Below, in pieces: positions 14,768 through 23,265 of a DNA stretch of 33,138 bases. The notes below the pieces were generated by a model. That model had not been told where the DNA came from. It was given only the letters and a program-made list of their open reading frames with translations, and did not search any database. The position numbers were made by a program, and so were the translations under genes. This stretch comes from Nitrospirota bacterium (GTDB lineage: Bacteria; Nitrospirota; Thermodesulfovibrionia; UBA6902). Location: positions 1-33,138 of the forward strand of contig JACQZF010000098.1 in NCBI GenBank assembly GCA_016213945.1. The letters are read 5' to 3'. Position 1 is the first letter of the stretch. Each line of letters starts with the position of its first letter.

Positions 14768-16990
14768 CTATGCTTCTTGATACACCGGAAGTTTCATTGA
14801 TACCGTTGTGCCTTTGCCCTGTTTTGATTGAAAATCAAGAACGCCTTTATGCTCTTTAACGATCGAGTATGATATGGAAAGTCCAAGCCCTGTGCCGCCG
14901 CAGTCAAGCTTTGTGGTAAAGAACGGCTCTGTTATCCGCTCAAGGATATCTTCAGGTATTCCCGCTCCTTCGTCTTTCACCTCAATTACCGCGTAACCCG
15001 ATTTTTTGTCATACAAAGTTGAAACCCTGACGCCGCTTGCTTTATTGGGCAGCGCCTGCAGCGAGTTCATCATAAGGTTAATTACCACCTGTTCCAACTG
15101 TTGTGAGTTTCCCTTCACACACGGCATGTCCTCCGCATAAACAATCTGGAAATGGTCGGTACATTTTTTGATATGCGGTTCGAGGATCGCAGCGGCGGTG
15201 TTGACTATATTATTTACGTCTATCTTTCCCTTATTCGCAGCGCTGTCCGGTCTGGCAAAATTCTTCAAATTGTCTACGATGTTATTGATCCTTGCAGTGC
15301 CATCGGTTATGCCGCCTAACAGCTTGGGAACGATGCTGTTGAGTTCCGAGAAATTTATTCCGCCTAACATGAAATCCCCGTTTTGGCGATACTGCTCCGA
15401 CAGGAGACGGAAGGCGTCATTCCATATCTCACTGAACAGATAAGCATTAGACATGATATAACTGTTTGGATTGTTTATCTCGTGAGCTACGCCGGAGACA
15501 AGCGTGCCGAGGGAGGTCATCTTATTTGCGTGGACCAGTTTTGCCTGGATAAATTTTGCCTCTTCTTCCATGCGGACTTTGACGGTTATGTCTCTTGCAA
15601 GCTCCAAAACATTTCTTGCCTTTCCGGCTTCATCCTTTAAAGGAAACGCCCTGATGTCCCATACCCTCCCGTCCGGAGTTGTTATCTCAGCGGCTTCTTC
15701 TCTCCCTGTGCGGAAGCTTTTAATTAATGGATATTTATCGTTTAGAGGGAAAACGTTATAATATTGTCCAACAAGCTTAGTGGTGTCATTCTCCCATTGC
15801 GCAACTGCGGCCTTATTGCCCCACATCACCGTCATATCCGAGGAAAGCAGGACCAGGCTGTCAGGGATTGCGTCGAGCAGAACGTTGAATTCCTGAGAGA
15901 GTTTTTTGAATTTGCTTTCGCTTTCACGCAGCGCCTTTTCCGCCTGCTTCTCCCTCGTGACGTCAACAATAGAAAATAATATCCTTGAATATCCACCCTG
16001 ATACTGCTGGGGTATCTGCCACTTTACAGAAATATTATTGGGCTCACCGTCAAATTTTAAAGTAACAGCCTCGCCTTCGCGTTTACCCATGCCTTCGGCA
16101 ACGTAAATACACTCCTGCATAAAACAGTCCCATGTCTCTTCGCAGAATATCTTGTATATGTTGTTCATGAAATCCGGCTTGTCTTTCGCGCGGTAATTTT
16201 TGACTGTGGTCTCGTTGACATCGGTCACTTTTATCAGCGTGGCGCAATGCTCAAGGGCCTCGCGGTGCTCTTTAAAATATTTCGTGAAATCCGTTATCCC
16301 TTTTTCCTTCCTCAGGCGTTCCGTGTATTCTCTGATCCCGGAGTAATCTTTATCCCAGAGGGAAATCGGAGACTCCTCAAACCTTATCCGGTAGAGTTCT
16401 TCACTCTCTTTTAACGCCTCCTCCGCTTTTTTTCTTTCAATGATCTCGTTCTTTAATTCCGAATTTGATCTTTCCAGTTCGAGAGTATGTATCTTCACGC
16501 GCATCTGGAGCTCATCATGTGCTTTCTTTAACGCCTCCCCGGCGCTTTTATGCTCCGTAATATCACGCGCTACCGCGTACATCAACCCTTCCTGTTTGTC
16601 TGCATTAAAGTTCCAGCCGATCCATTTCTGAGAGCCGTCCTTGCACAATAAACGATTTTCAAAATATGGACTCCCCTTGCCCTCCTGTATTTCCTGGACT
16701 TTGGTTAAAGTCGCGCAATTGTCGTCCTGATGGACAAGTTTATAAAAAGGATGGGAGAAAAGTTCTTCGTCTGAATACCCGAGAATTTTCTTGAACGCGG
16801 GGTTTACCTGCTTAAAATAACCGGCCAGGTCAGTAATGCACAACATGTCATTTGAGAGGTCGAACAAATGTTCGAGGTTATTACCTGAATGCTGATAAAA
16901 AGTTTTTGGCTTCTCCACCTGCGAGACACGGCTGTGTTTTTTTGCAAACTCGCTTATGGACTGTATCTTTGATTTGTCCTCATCTTTCAT
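14768..16990 (-). CDS. Soluble multi-PAS sensor histidine kinase
   Basis: A 740-residue protein with no membrane segment. PAS1 covers about 40-150 (SNDMLCITDLAGYFKQVNPAF). A coiled coil runs about 150-195, a diverged PAS2 about 198-350 (carrying KVTDVNETT), and PAS3 about 362-470 (DAIPDSLVLLSSD). The dimerisation helix has the phosphorylatable His503 (VAHEINNPNSY). The HATPase domain is about 590-736, with N-box VINLMMNSLQAL, DEGAGIP and GGTGLGLSI. The VAHEINNP type is common in kinases paired with NtrC-like regulators. A strong ribosome binding site GAGGTGA lies 4 nt before the ATG. The likely partner is the sigma-54 activator two genes downstream. The signal is unknown; no heme or flavin ligands stand out. 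Confidence 0.94.
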   Translation of the reverse strand: MKDEDKSKIQSISEFAKKHSRVSQVEKPKTFYQHSGNNLEHLFDLSNDMLCITDLAGYFKQVNPAFKKILGYSDEELFSHPFYKLVHQDDNCATLTKVQEIQEGKGSPYFENRLLCKDGSQKWIGWNFNADKQEGLMYAVARDITEHKSAGEALKKAHDELQMRVKIHTLELERSNSELKNEIIERKKAEEALKESEELYRIRFEESPISLWDKDYSGIREYTERLRKEKGITDFTKYFKEHREALEHCATLIKVTDVNETTVKNYRAKDKPDFMNNIYKIFCEETWDCFMQECIYVAEGMGKREGEAVTLKFDGEPNNISVKWQIPQQYQGGYSRILFSIVDVTREKQAEKALRESESKFKKLSQEFNVLLDAIPDSLVLLSSDMTVMWGNKAAVAQWENDTTKLVGQYYNVFPLNDKYPLIKSFRTGREEAAEITTPDGRVWDIRAFPLKDEAGKARNVLELARDITVKVRMEEEAKFIQAKLVHANKMTSLGTLVSGVAHEINNPNSYIMSNAYLFSEIWNDAFRLLSEQYRQNGDFMLGGINFSELNSIVPKLLGGITDGTARINNIVDNLKNFARPDSAANKGKIDVNNIVNTAAAILEPHIKKCTDHFQIVYAEDMPCVKGNSQQLEQVVINLMMNSLQALPNKASGVRVSTLYDKKSGYAVIEVKDEGAGIPEDILERITEPFFTTKLDCGGTGLGLSISYSIVKEHKGVLDFQSKQGKGTTVSMKLPVYQEA

Positions 16991-17437
16991 AGATCACCTC
17001 ATCAATAAAGATAAATTTTCCGGAGCACAAAGGAGTTATTTATTTTACTACTTTCAAACGCCCTCTGTGGAATATATTTCACATGCCTATTCCCCAACCT
17101 CTCAACTTCAACCATGCTCCCCCCTCTCCCGCCCAGCGGCCCTTTCCGATATACGCATGACTTAAGAGTGCCACTGTTTATTTTGATAATGCACTTTAAG
17201 AAAAGCAAAAATCAGGCTAAGAAATGAGTTTCAATAGAAATCAATAATTAACATTGTTAATCAGGTAGATAGCAGGTGGAGTACTATATTTAGTGGCAAA
17301 CCAAAGGGATGCGACGGAAATTGACAGAAGTTTCAGGGAAATCGTGATATCTTTATATAAACTCAGGCTTTTTTATGGGTGCAACTTATGTCTCATCAGC
17401 AAGTAATGTCGCGCCCATTTAGCTCATGCGATAACCC
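16991..17437. other. Intergenic region, about 450 bp, no gene or RNA recognised
   Basis: Apart from the kinase ribosome binding site at its left end, I can assign nothing firmly. It is AT-rich with a C-rich patch at about 17120-17147. A frame of 68 codons on the minus strand (17002-17208) has no recognisable protein features. A GTGCCA at 17168-17173 is discussed among the rejected items, as is a string resembling part of a c-di-GMP riboswitch at about 17295. Confidence 0.5.
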
Positions 17438-18172
17438 TCATTCAACTTTGACGATTATATCCTGTGGAAGCCTGCGCAATAAGTCATCTACTGCTTTGCT
17501 AAGAGACCCTTCAGATTTGGATTCGGCTGTTATCAAGACCCTGTATTCCTTCGCTCCGGTAATTGGATATGAACCGAATGCGACGCCTGAATGTTCCGCG
17601 ACAACTACATTCAAACGTTCCGCGATCTCTGATTCGTAAGTGTTCAGATAAATCTTTTTCAGATAGAATGACGAAGAACGGAAGCGTTCTTTAATTAATG
17701 AGAACTTGTTCTGCAGGTAATCCGGGATGCCGGGAAAGACAAAAATGTTCTTGAATGAAACAACGGGGAAGCGCATGTTCTGCTCGCAAATAATTTCGGC
17801 ACCCTCCGGCAGTTCCGTCATTTTCAGGAGTGCGCTGTTTACATTGTTCTTGAACCTTAAAGTTAATAGCTTCTCAATTTCAGGATGCTGTACAAGCTTC
17901 ACGCCAAAACCTTTTGCTATACCCGCCATTGTCACATCGTCATGTGTAGGCCCTACTCCGCCTGATGTGAAAACGTAATCATAATTTCTCGAAAACTCCT
18001 CTGCTTCCGTGCCGATTATATCTATCTCGTCAGGTATAACGGATATCCGCCTGACATCCACTCCCAGGTTCCTCAACTCACAAACAAGAAAATGAGAATT
18101 AATGTCACACACCTTGCCCGAAAGTATTTCATTTCCGATAATTATTATCCCGGCAGTCGTTGCGTTCTTCAT
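17438..18172 (-). CDS. CinA-like molybdopterin-binding domain protein
   Basis: About 244 residues of the MoCF_biosynth (COG1058) type. The signatures are IIIIGNEILSGKV, DINSHFL, FTSGGVGPTHDDVTM (about 67-81) and VFPGIPDYLQ. It is the N-terminal half of CinA, without the C-terminal amidase (PncC) domain, and so belongs to the short CinA-like group. Related archaeal and bacterial proteins hydrolyse ADP-ribose or related pyrophosphates, or simply bind nucleotide, so a specific reaction is not assigned. A TTG at 18187 would add five residues. ATG at 18172 is preferred because the conserved strand begins shortly after it. It seems to be a single gene. Confidence 0.87.
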   Translation of the reverse strand: MKNATTAGIIIIGNEILSGKVCDINSHFLVCELRNLGVDVRRISVIPDEIDIIGTEAEEFSRNYDYVFTSGGVGPTHDDVTMAGIAKGFGVKLVQHPEIEKLLTLRFKNNVNSALLKMTELPEGAEIICEQNMRFPVVSFKNIFVFPGIPDYLQNKFSLIKERFRSSSFYLKKIYLNTYESEIAERLNVVVAEHSGVAFGSYPITGAKEYRVLITAESKSEGSLSKAVDDLLRRLPQDIIVKVE

Positions 18173-18359
18173 ATGATAATTTATCAAAAATCAGGTCATT
18201 ATGTCTCTCCCGTATAAGATCATAATACCCATTTATAGGGTTATTAAGGTTTTGTCCTATAATGCCGAATAGTATTGCATATGGACATATGTTCATTAGA
18301 TGACATCTTTTTACTATACAAAATTACAAATTAGTTAACTTGATTCAAAGAATATACCT
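18173..18359. promoter_or_regulatory. Divergent upstream region of cinA-like and YeiH-like genes
   Basis: A TATAAT (18258-18263) faces the transporter gene, 96 nt before its GTG. It overlaps an inverted repeat TATAGG...CCTATA (about 18235-18262) and is followed by a double CATATG (about 18279-18292). No good -35 is seen. The inverted repeat over the -10 box could be an operator, which is inference. Confidence 0.3.
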
Positions 18360-19394
18360 GTGAATAAAAATGGCTTTTATAGACAATTGCAAGATATACG
18401 TCCAGGTTTACTGCTGGCTGTTTTGATCGGATTGGCTGGTTATGGCCTGACGAATGTACTGAAGTCTTCACTGCTTGACCCCCTGATTATTGCCTTGGTA
18501 TTGGGAATTGTCGTTAAATCTTCGTTGAAGAAAAGCAAAAGATTTGAATCAGGGGTCATCCTTGCATCTTCAATATTCCTTCCTGCCGGTATCATCTTTT
18601 ACGGCCTACAGAACCTGAATTTTGCAAAACTTAACGAAGTAGATCCGACCATACTACTTCTCATGCTGGTGGTCATGTCAGTCTACTTTGCAGTAATACT
18701 TCTGCTGGGCAAAGTATTGGGACAGAAAAAACAAATAACCTATCTCACCGCTTCTGGCTCAGCTATTTGCGGCGCTTCCGCTATCGCCGTTACGTCCCCA
18801 GCCGTAGATGCAGAACCCGACGACGTCTCGATCTCACTATTGTCCGTAACCATAGCAGCATTTGTAGGTTTTGCGCTTTTTATTCCATTCCTTGCCTCAT
18901 TGTTCAACCTTACAAGCAGGAATTACTGCTTCCTGACAGGGACCACTCTTCAATTTACAGGACTCGTGGCAGTTGCCGCCCAATACACGCCATTTTTAAA
19001 AAATGATATGCCTGTCAAAGAAATGCTCTCACTTGCGCTTACAGTGAAAGCGGTTAGATATCTTGCCTTGCTGGTCGCCGTTCCTCTTTTCTCGAGTCTC
19101 ATAAAAAAGAAGCTGTCCATCCCGTGGTTTCTATGGGCCTTCATTGCAGCAGGTCTATTCGGCACCTGGATCTATTCAGCGCATGGAAGCGCTTCCCACT
19201 CTGTTTTGGCACGATACATTAAACCGGTCCACACTATTTCGTGGTCCATAGCCATGTCGGCAATCGGGCTTAACGCGGAGGTGAAAGAACTGTTAAGCAA
19301 TAACGGTTCGAAGTCATTGATAATGGCTTTTGCTGGATTTATTGCGGCAACAATAACTTTCCTTGCCGGACTATATTTTATCAACTATATCTAA
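18360..19394 (+). CDS. YeiH/UPF0324 family membrane transporter (putative sulfate exporter family)
   Basis: A 344-residue membrane protein with about ten hydrophobic segments. The family signature GSAICGASAIAV is at about residues 137-148, preceded by the KKQITYL helix and followed by the DVSISLLSV and TLQFTGLVAVAAQY segments. Members are called putative sulfate exporters, but the substrate is experimentally weak, so anion export is only an inference. The start is a GTG with no clear Shine-Dalgarno (AAGAATATACCT before it). The stop is 2 nt before the ATG of the HAMP-PAS sensor, so the two are translationally coupled. Confidence 0.9.
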   Translation: MNKNGFYRQLQDIRPGLLLAVLIGLAGYGLTNVLKSSLLDPLIIALVLGIVVKSSLKKSKRFESGVILASSIFLPAGIIFYGLQNLNFAKLNEVDPTILLLMLVVMSVYFAVILLLGKVLGQKKQITYLTASGSAICGASAIAVTSPAVDAEPDDVSISLLSVTIAAFVGFALFIPFLASLFNLTSRNYCFLTGTTLQFTGLVAVAAQYTPFLKNDMPVKEMLSLALTVKAVRYLALLVAVPLFSSLIKKKLSIPWFLWAFIAAGLFGTWIYSAHGSASHSVLARYIKPVHTISWSIAMSAIGLNAEVKELLSNNGSKSLIMAFAGFIAATITFLAGLYFINYI

Positions 19395-19396
19395 CG

Positions 19397-21112
19397 ATGA
19401 GCACTAACACTGAATATAAAATCAGTTCTTCAAAGACAAGTATAAGAAACAATATCCTCCTGTCTTTCTTTTTTGTTTTAACTATCGGGGGAATCGCACT
19501 TAATATCATATTTCAAAATGTCATTCAAAAGACTTTATTTCATGAGGGAGTTGATAAAATAATTATTGAAAATATCAGCAGGCACTTTACGGTCATTGGA
19601 TCAGGGATCACTATCACGGGCATTCTCATTATTATGTTTATCGCCTTTTTCATGTCTGAAAGAATCACGAGGCCCATTAAAAAATTAACAAACGGAATGC
19701 TTGAGATAGCGCAGGGTAAGTGGGACACACGGATAAAGCTTAAGACTCATGATGAATTAGGTCAGCTTGCAGAGGGCTTTAATTTTATGATTGAGCGCAT
19801 TGAGAAGGCTTTGAGAGATCTGAAGACGGCAAAAGATTACACTGACAACATAGTGTTATCCGTCCCTTCAATCCTGATCGTATTAAGCAACAAATCAAAT
19901 ATACTTTCTGTCAATATGGCATTTGAAAGGCTGCATGAACAGTTTCCCTCAATTGCCATTGATCATTTTATTAAGCCGCTTGAAGATGAGCTCAACAAAA
20001 ATCTGCAGACCGGAAAAACCGTTAAAAAAGAATTCGTCCTTATTCCTGAAGGTTCTGATATTAGCCTGATTTTTTCCGGAATGCTATCCAGTATAGGAAA
20101 CGGAAAAGCAGATTATGATAGTGAAGAAAGAGCCAGTGTCCTTTTAACCATAACAGATATAACAGAGCGGACTAAAATGAAAGAGCTTGTTATGCAATCC
20201 AGACAGGATTGGGAGGATACATTCAATCTCATGCCCGACATGATCACAATCCATGATAAGGACTTTAATATCATACAGGCGAACAAAGCGGCACAGGAGA
20301 TACTCAAACTGCCCTTCCTGTCACCGGACAAGATAAACAAGTGCAGTAAGTATTACCATGGCACGGAAGCTCCTCCAGAAGGTTGTCCGAGCTGTGACTG
20401 TATGAACACAAAAAAGCCCGCAACGTTCGAAGTATTTGAGCCTCATCTGGAAAGGTATATTGAGATAAGGGCCATACCGAGAATTAATGCCGATAATGAA
20501 TTAATTGGGCTGATACACATTGTCAGGGACATAACTCAACGCAAACAGATAGAAGATGAACACAATCAACTCCTTAAAGTTGTAACACGTGCCAAGATAG
20601 AATGGGAAGTGACGTTCGACACGGTTAATGAATTCATCATACTGATAGACAAAAAATTCAATATTAAGAGATGCAACAGCAGCTTTGCCCAATATGCCGG
20701 ATTGCCGGCAAACGGGATCGTCAACCATAAATGCTATGACTATTTTATGCCCCACACCGAAAGTGATTTCAGTCATTGCCAGATGCTCATAGAAAATGAA
20801 GAGCCCATGGAAAGAGTGGAGATTAGGACCAGGGACGATCACTGGTTTTATGTAAGCCAGCGCCCCATACGGGACAAAAACGGCAAATATCTGCACACGG
20901 TCATTATAGCCACTGATATTACAAATCTTAAGAATGCCCAGCAAATGCTTAAAAAATCCGAACAGAACCTCAAGAAGCAGGTAGAAGACCTTGAAAAGTT
21001 TTATGAGATGGCTGTGGGCAGAGAGCTGAAAATGAAAGAACTGAAGAAAGAAATAAAAAAATTAAATTCCGAGCTTGCTACGTATAAAGAAAATGAATTC
21101 ATTAAAAAGTAA
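19397..21112 (+). CDS. Membrane HAMP-PAS-PAS-PAS sensor without output domain
   Basis: A 571-residue protein. TM1 is about 20-40, a short extracytoplasmic loop follows, TM2 is about 66-86 and HAMP about 88-140 (RITRPIKKLTNGM...DELGQLAEGFN). PAS1 is about 150-257, PAS2 about 270-382 and PAS3 about 402-510. A strongly charged coiled coil at about 512-571 ends in KKEIKKLNSEL. No kinase, GGDEF, EAL, HD-GYP or methyl-accepting domain is present. PAS2 holds a cysteine cluster, Cys316-x13-Cys330-x2-Cys333-x-Cys335 (HGTEAPPEGCPSC), a motif often seen in PAS domains of anaerobes. The end overlaps the start of the PAS-HD-GYP gene by 20 nt, so the coiled coil probably passes a signal to that protein. 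Confidence 0.9.
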   Translation: MSTNTEYKISSSKTSIRNNILLSFFFVLTIGGIALNIIFQNVIQKTLFHEGVDKIIIENISRHFTVIGSGITITGILIIMFIAFFMSERITRPIKKLTNGMLEIAQGKWDTRIKLKTHDELGQLAEGFNFMIERIEKALRDLKTAKDYTDNIVLSVPSILIVLSNKSNILSVNMAFERLHEQFPSIAIDHFIKPLEDELNKNLQTGKTVKKEFVLIPEGSDISLIFSGMLSSIGNGKADYDSEERASVLLTITDITERTKMKELVMQSRQDWEDTFNLMPDMITIHDKDFNIIQANKAAQEILKLPFLSPDKINKCSKYYHGTEAPPEGCPSCDCMNTKKPATFEVFEPHLERYIEIRAIPRINADNELIGLIHIVRDITQRKQIEDEHNQLLKVVTRAKIEWEVTFDTVNEFIILIDKKFNIKRCNSSFAQYAGLPANGIVNHKCYDYFMPHTESDFSHCQMLIENEEPMERVEIRTRDDHWFYVSQRPIRDKNGKYLHTVIIATDITNLKNAQQMLKKSEQNLKKQVEDLEKFYEMAVGRELKMKELKKEIKKLNSELATYKENEFIKK

Positions 21113-22196
21113 AACGGAAACACAGAGCGGCCTTGACCGGTATGTAAGGGACAACTTGAAGCTGATGGACTCCCTGCCCCACTCCGTATTCATAACGGAT
21201 ACCGATTTCAACATTGTATTTTCAAACACTGCCATGCAAAACCTTTTTGGCAATAACGGCAATTTTCATTCTGCAAAATGTCATCAATGGTTTCACCATT
21301 CAGATATCCCTGCAGAAGACCGCGCGATTTTGGTCCCGGACGGAAAGATGAAGGATGAACAAAGGAAAATATATGATGCCGGCCTTAATAAACATCTGCA
21401 GATAAATTCCTCTCCGCTTGTCCGCGATGAGAATTTAATTGGCATAATTCATTCCGTCACGGACATTTCCGAAATTAAAAGATCGGAAGAGGGGCATAAG
21501 GAATTGATTGAGATTTACGCAAGCGCAATTAACGACATAAAAAAACGGCAGATTAAGGCACAAACAGGGAGAGAGGCCTTTTTCAATATGCTTGAGGACC
21601 TCAATGAATCATTCAAAGAGCTTGAAGATTTATTCCTGAAACTTGTGCGTGTAATGGTCAACGCCCTTGACGCAAAAAGCCCGTGGACAAAAGGGCATTC
21701 AGAAAGGGTGTCGATGTATGCCGGACAGATCGCAAAGGAAATGATGCTTGACGACGATGAAATAAAGAACATCAGGCTTGCCGGCCTGCTTCATGATATC
21801 GGGAAAATCGGGACAGATGATTTTCTCCTTGACAAACCGGGCGCGCTAACAAGGGAGGAATTTGAAGTTGTCAGAAAGCATCCCGCCCAGGGCGCGGAAA
21901 TACTTAAAGGCATCAAGCAATTAAAGGACATTGTCCCTCTGATAAAACATCACCACGAAAAGCTTGACGGCACAGGATATCCTGACAGACTTAATGACGG
22001 ACAAATTCCGCTTGGCGCAAAAATCCTTCATGTGGCTGACTCATTTGATTCAATGACGTCTGACAGGCCGTACAGGCCTGCGCCGGGGACTGAATATGCA
22101 TTGTCTGAATTGCACAAATATAAAGGGAAACAGTTTGATCCGGCAGTGGTCGAGGCGTTCTTGAGAGTGCTTGAAAAACGACGGGGGAATAATTAA
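21093..22196 (+). CDS. PAS-HD-GYP c-di-GMP phosphodiesterase
   Basis: A 367-residue protein. A PAS domain spans about 20-130 (SVFITDTDFNIVFSNTAMQN), a linker helix about 130-190, and HD-GYP about 190-362. Catalytic motifs are complete: GHSERV, LLHDIGKIG (His234-Asp235), RKHPAQGAEIL, IKHHHEKLDGTGYP (GYP at 295-297), and HVADSFDSMTSDRPYR. Such proteins hydrolyse c-di-GMP to pGpG or GMP. A TTG at 21075 lies in frame, but the ATG at 21093 is preferred. The gene overlaps the sensor upstream by 20 nt. The PAS keeps the first part of the cysteine motif (AKCHQWFHHSDIPAED) but not the later cysteines. Its stop is 1 nt from that of the convergent dehydrogenase. Confidence 0.93.
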   Translation: MNSLKSKTETQSGLDRYVRDNLKLMDSLPHSVFITDTDFNIVFSNTAMQNLFGNNGNFHSAKCHQWFHHSDIPAEDRAILVPDGKMKDEQRKIYDAGLNKHLQINSSPLVRDENLIGIIHSVTDISEIKRSEEGHKELIEIYASAINDIKKRQIKAQTGREAFFNMLEDLNESFKELEDLFLKLVRVMVNALDAKSPWTKGHSERVSMYAGQIAKEMMLDDDEIKNIRLAGLLHDIGKIGTDDFLLDKPGALTREEFEVVRKHPAQGAEILKGIKQLKDIVPLIKHHHEKLDGTGYPDRLNDGQIPLGAKILHVADSFDSMTSDRPYRPAPGTEYALSELHKYKGKQFDPAVVEAFLRVLEKRRGNN

Positions 22197-22197
22197 G

Positions 22198-23211
22198 TCA
22201 TATTATCCTCAGTAGGACCTTTAACACACCTTTCCGTGCCGCGTATTCAAAAGCCTTCACGCCGTCTTCCAAAGAGAATATATTGCTTATTAGAGGAGAA
22301 AGTTTGACCTTCTTTTCCGCTATTGCTTTTATCGCGGTTGGGAAAGGGCCGCAGCGTGACCCGATAATGGTGATCTCACCGACCACGATCTGATTTAAAT
22401 TTATTGCGGCACTTTCAGCAATAGTAGTCTTGAGAATGATCTTGCCTCTGGATTTTACAATTTGCAGCGCTTTTTGAATACCCGACGATGAGCCCGTGCA
22501 GTCTACAACATGATCGAATTCATTTGGACCAAAGAATCCCCCTTTATCACCCATTGTAGGGGCAGGTTTAAAACCTGCCCCTACGGGATTAATTGACTCA
22601 ATTTCTTCAGTTTTAATTCCCATCTCCTCAAGGATTTTGAGTTTCTCTCTGTGCTTGCCGGCAACAACAAGATTACAGCCAGTCGTTGAAAGCACCTGTC
22701 CGGCAAGCAGACCTAATTTCCCGTCTCCCAAAACGCAGACTTTATCGGCTGGTAATATTTTTACCTGCTGGAGAATCTCAAAGGCTGCGGCCAGAGGTTC
22801 AACAAATACCGCTTCCTCATCTGATATTGAATCAGGTATTAAATGGAGGTTGCTTACAGGCAGGGTCAGAAATTCGGCGAATGCTCCTTCTTTATTCAGG
22901 ATGCCTGACACCGAGCGGTTTGGGCAGTGGTTTTGCATATGGTTTTGGCAGTAGGAGCATGTGCCGCAGCCGATGTTGATCTCTCCTGCAACCCGCTTCC
23001 CTATCAAACTCTTTTCATTGCATTTCTCAACGACCCCGACAAACTCATGCCCTAATACACCCTGAAATCCCATGTATCCCTTTGTGATCTCGAGATCGGT
23101 ATTGCAAACCCCGGCAAGTGTGACCCGTATTAATGCCTCATCCTGTTTCGGTGTTGGAACCGGGTGATCTGTTAGATAGTGAAGTCCGTTATTGAAAACA
23201 AGCGCTCTCAA
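22198..23211 (-). CDS. Zinc-dependent alcohol dehydrogenase (MDR family) with repeat-derived insertion
   Basis: A 337-residue medium-chain dehydrogenase. The N-terminal GroES-like part has the catalytic zinc Cys in GVCNTDLE, His in GHEFVG, and the structural-zinc cysteines GCGTCSYCQ-x6-C. The Rossmann part has GDGKLGLLAGQVL and FDHVVDCTGSSSGIQ. The substrate is unknown. Residues about 206-227 (NPVGAGFKPAPTMGDKGG) have no counterpart in the family. They are encoded by a perfect 29-bp palindrome plus flanks, so an in-frame element insertion lies between the NAD-domain strands. The gene is at the end of its strand, convergent with HD-GYP; queD lies about 50 nt upstream. Confidence 0.9.
   Translation of the reverse strand: MRALVFNNGLHYLTDHPVPTPKQDEALIRVTLAGVCNTDLEITKGYMGFQGVLGHEFVGVVEKCNEKSLIGKRVAGEINIGCGTCSYCQNHMQNHCPNRSVSGILNKEGAFAEFLTLPVSNLHLIPDSISDEEAVFVEPLAAAFEILQQVKILPADKVCVLGDGKLGLLAGQVLSTTGCNLVVAGKHREKLKILEEMGIKTEEIESINPVGAGFKPAPTMGDKGGFFGPNEFDHVVDCTGSSSGIQKALQIVKSRGKIILKTTIAESAAINLNQIVVGEITIIGSRCGPFPTAIKAIAEKKVKLSPLISNIFSLEDGVKAFEYAARKGVLKVLLRII
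22556..22584. repeat. Perfect palindrome inside the dehydrogenase gene
   Basis: Fourteen-base arms (GTAGGGGCAGGTTT and AAACCTGCCCCTAC) flank a single A. It is read in frame as VGAGFKPAPT. The same peptide is, to my knowledge, common in many unrelated predicted proteins of environmental bacteria, where it reports a dispersed palindromic element. Confidence 0.9.
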
Positions 23212-23265
23212 AAATCCCTCTTACTTCCTTCTCCAGCAAGGAATGAAATCTTTCTCTTTAAACCA

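Noticed and set aside
17155-17175. TGGCAC on the minus strand as a possible sigma-54 -24 element upstream of the kinase
   Set aside because: The required GC at the -12 position is not at the right spacing (TC is found), and the ATGC seen further on is 4 nt too far.
17002-17208. A 68-codon open frame on the minus strand before the kinase gene
   Set aside because: No recognisable domain, biased towards C-rich low-complexity DNA, and it ends just before the kinase ribosome binding site; likely chance.
17290-17345. A string GGCAAACC followed by GCGACGGAAA resembling a c-di-GMP (GEMM) riboswitch
   Set aside because: The later GCAAAGCC and third-stem elements are missing, the first hairpin would have only two base pairs, and the next plus-strand gene is about 1 kb away.
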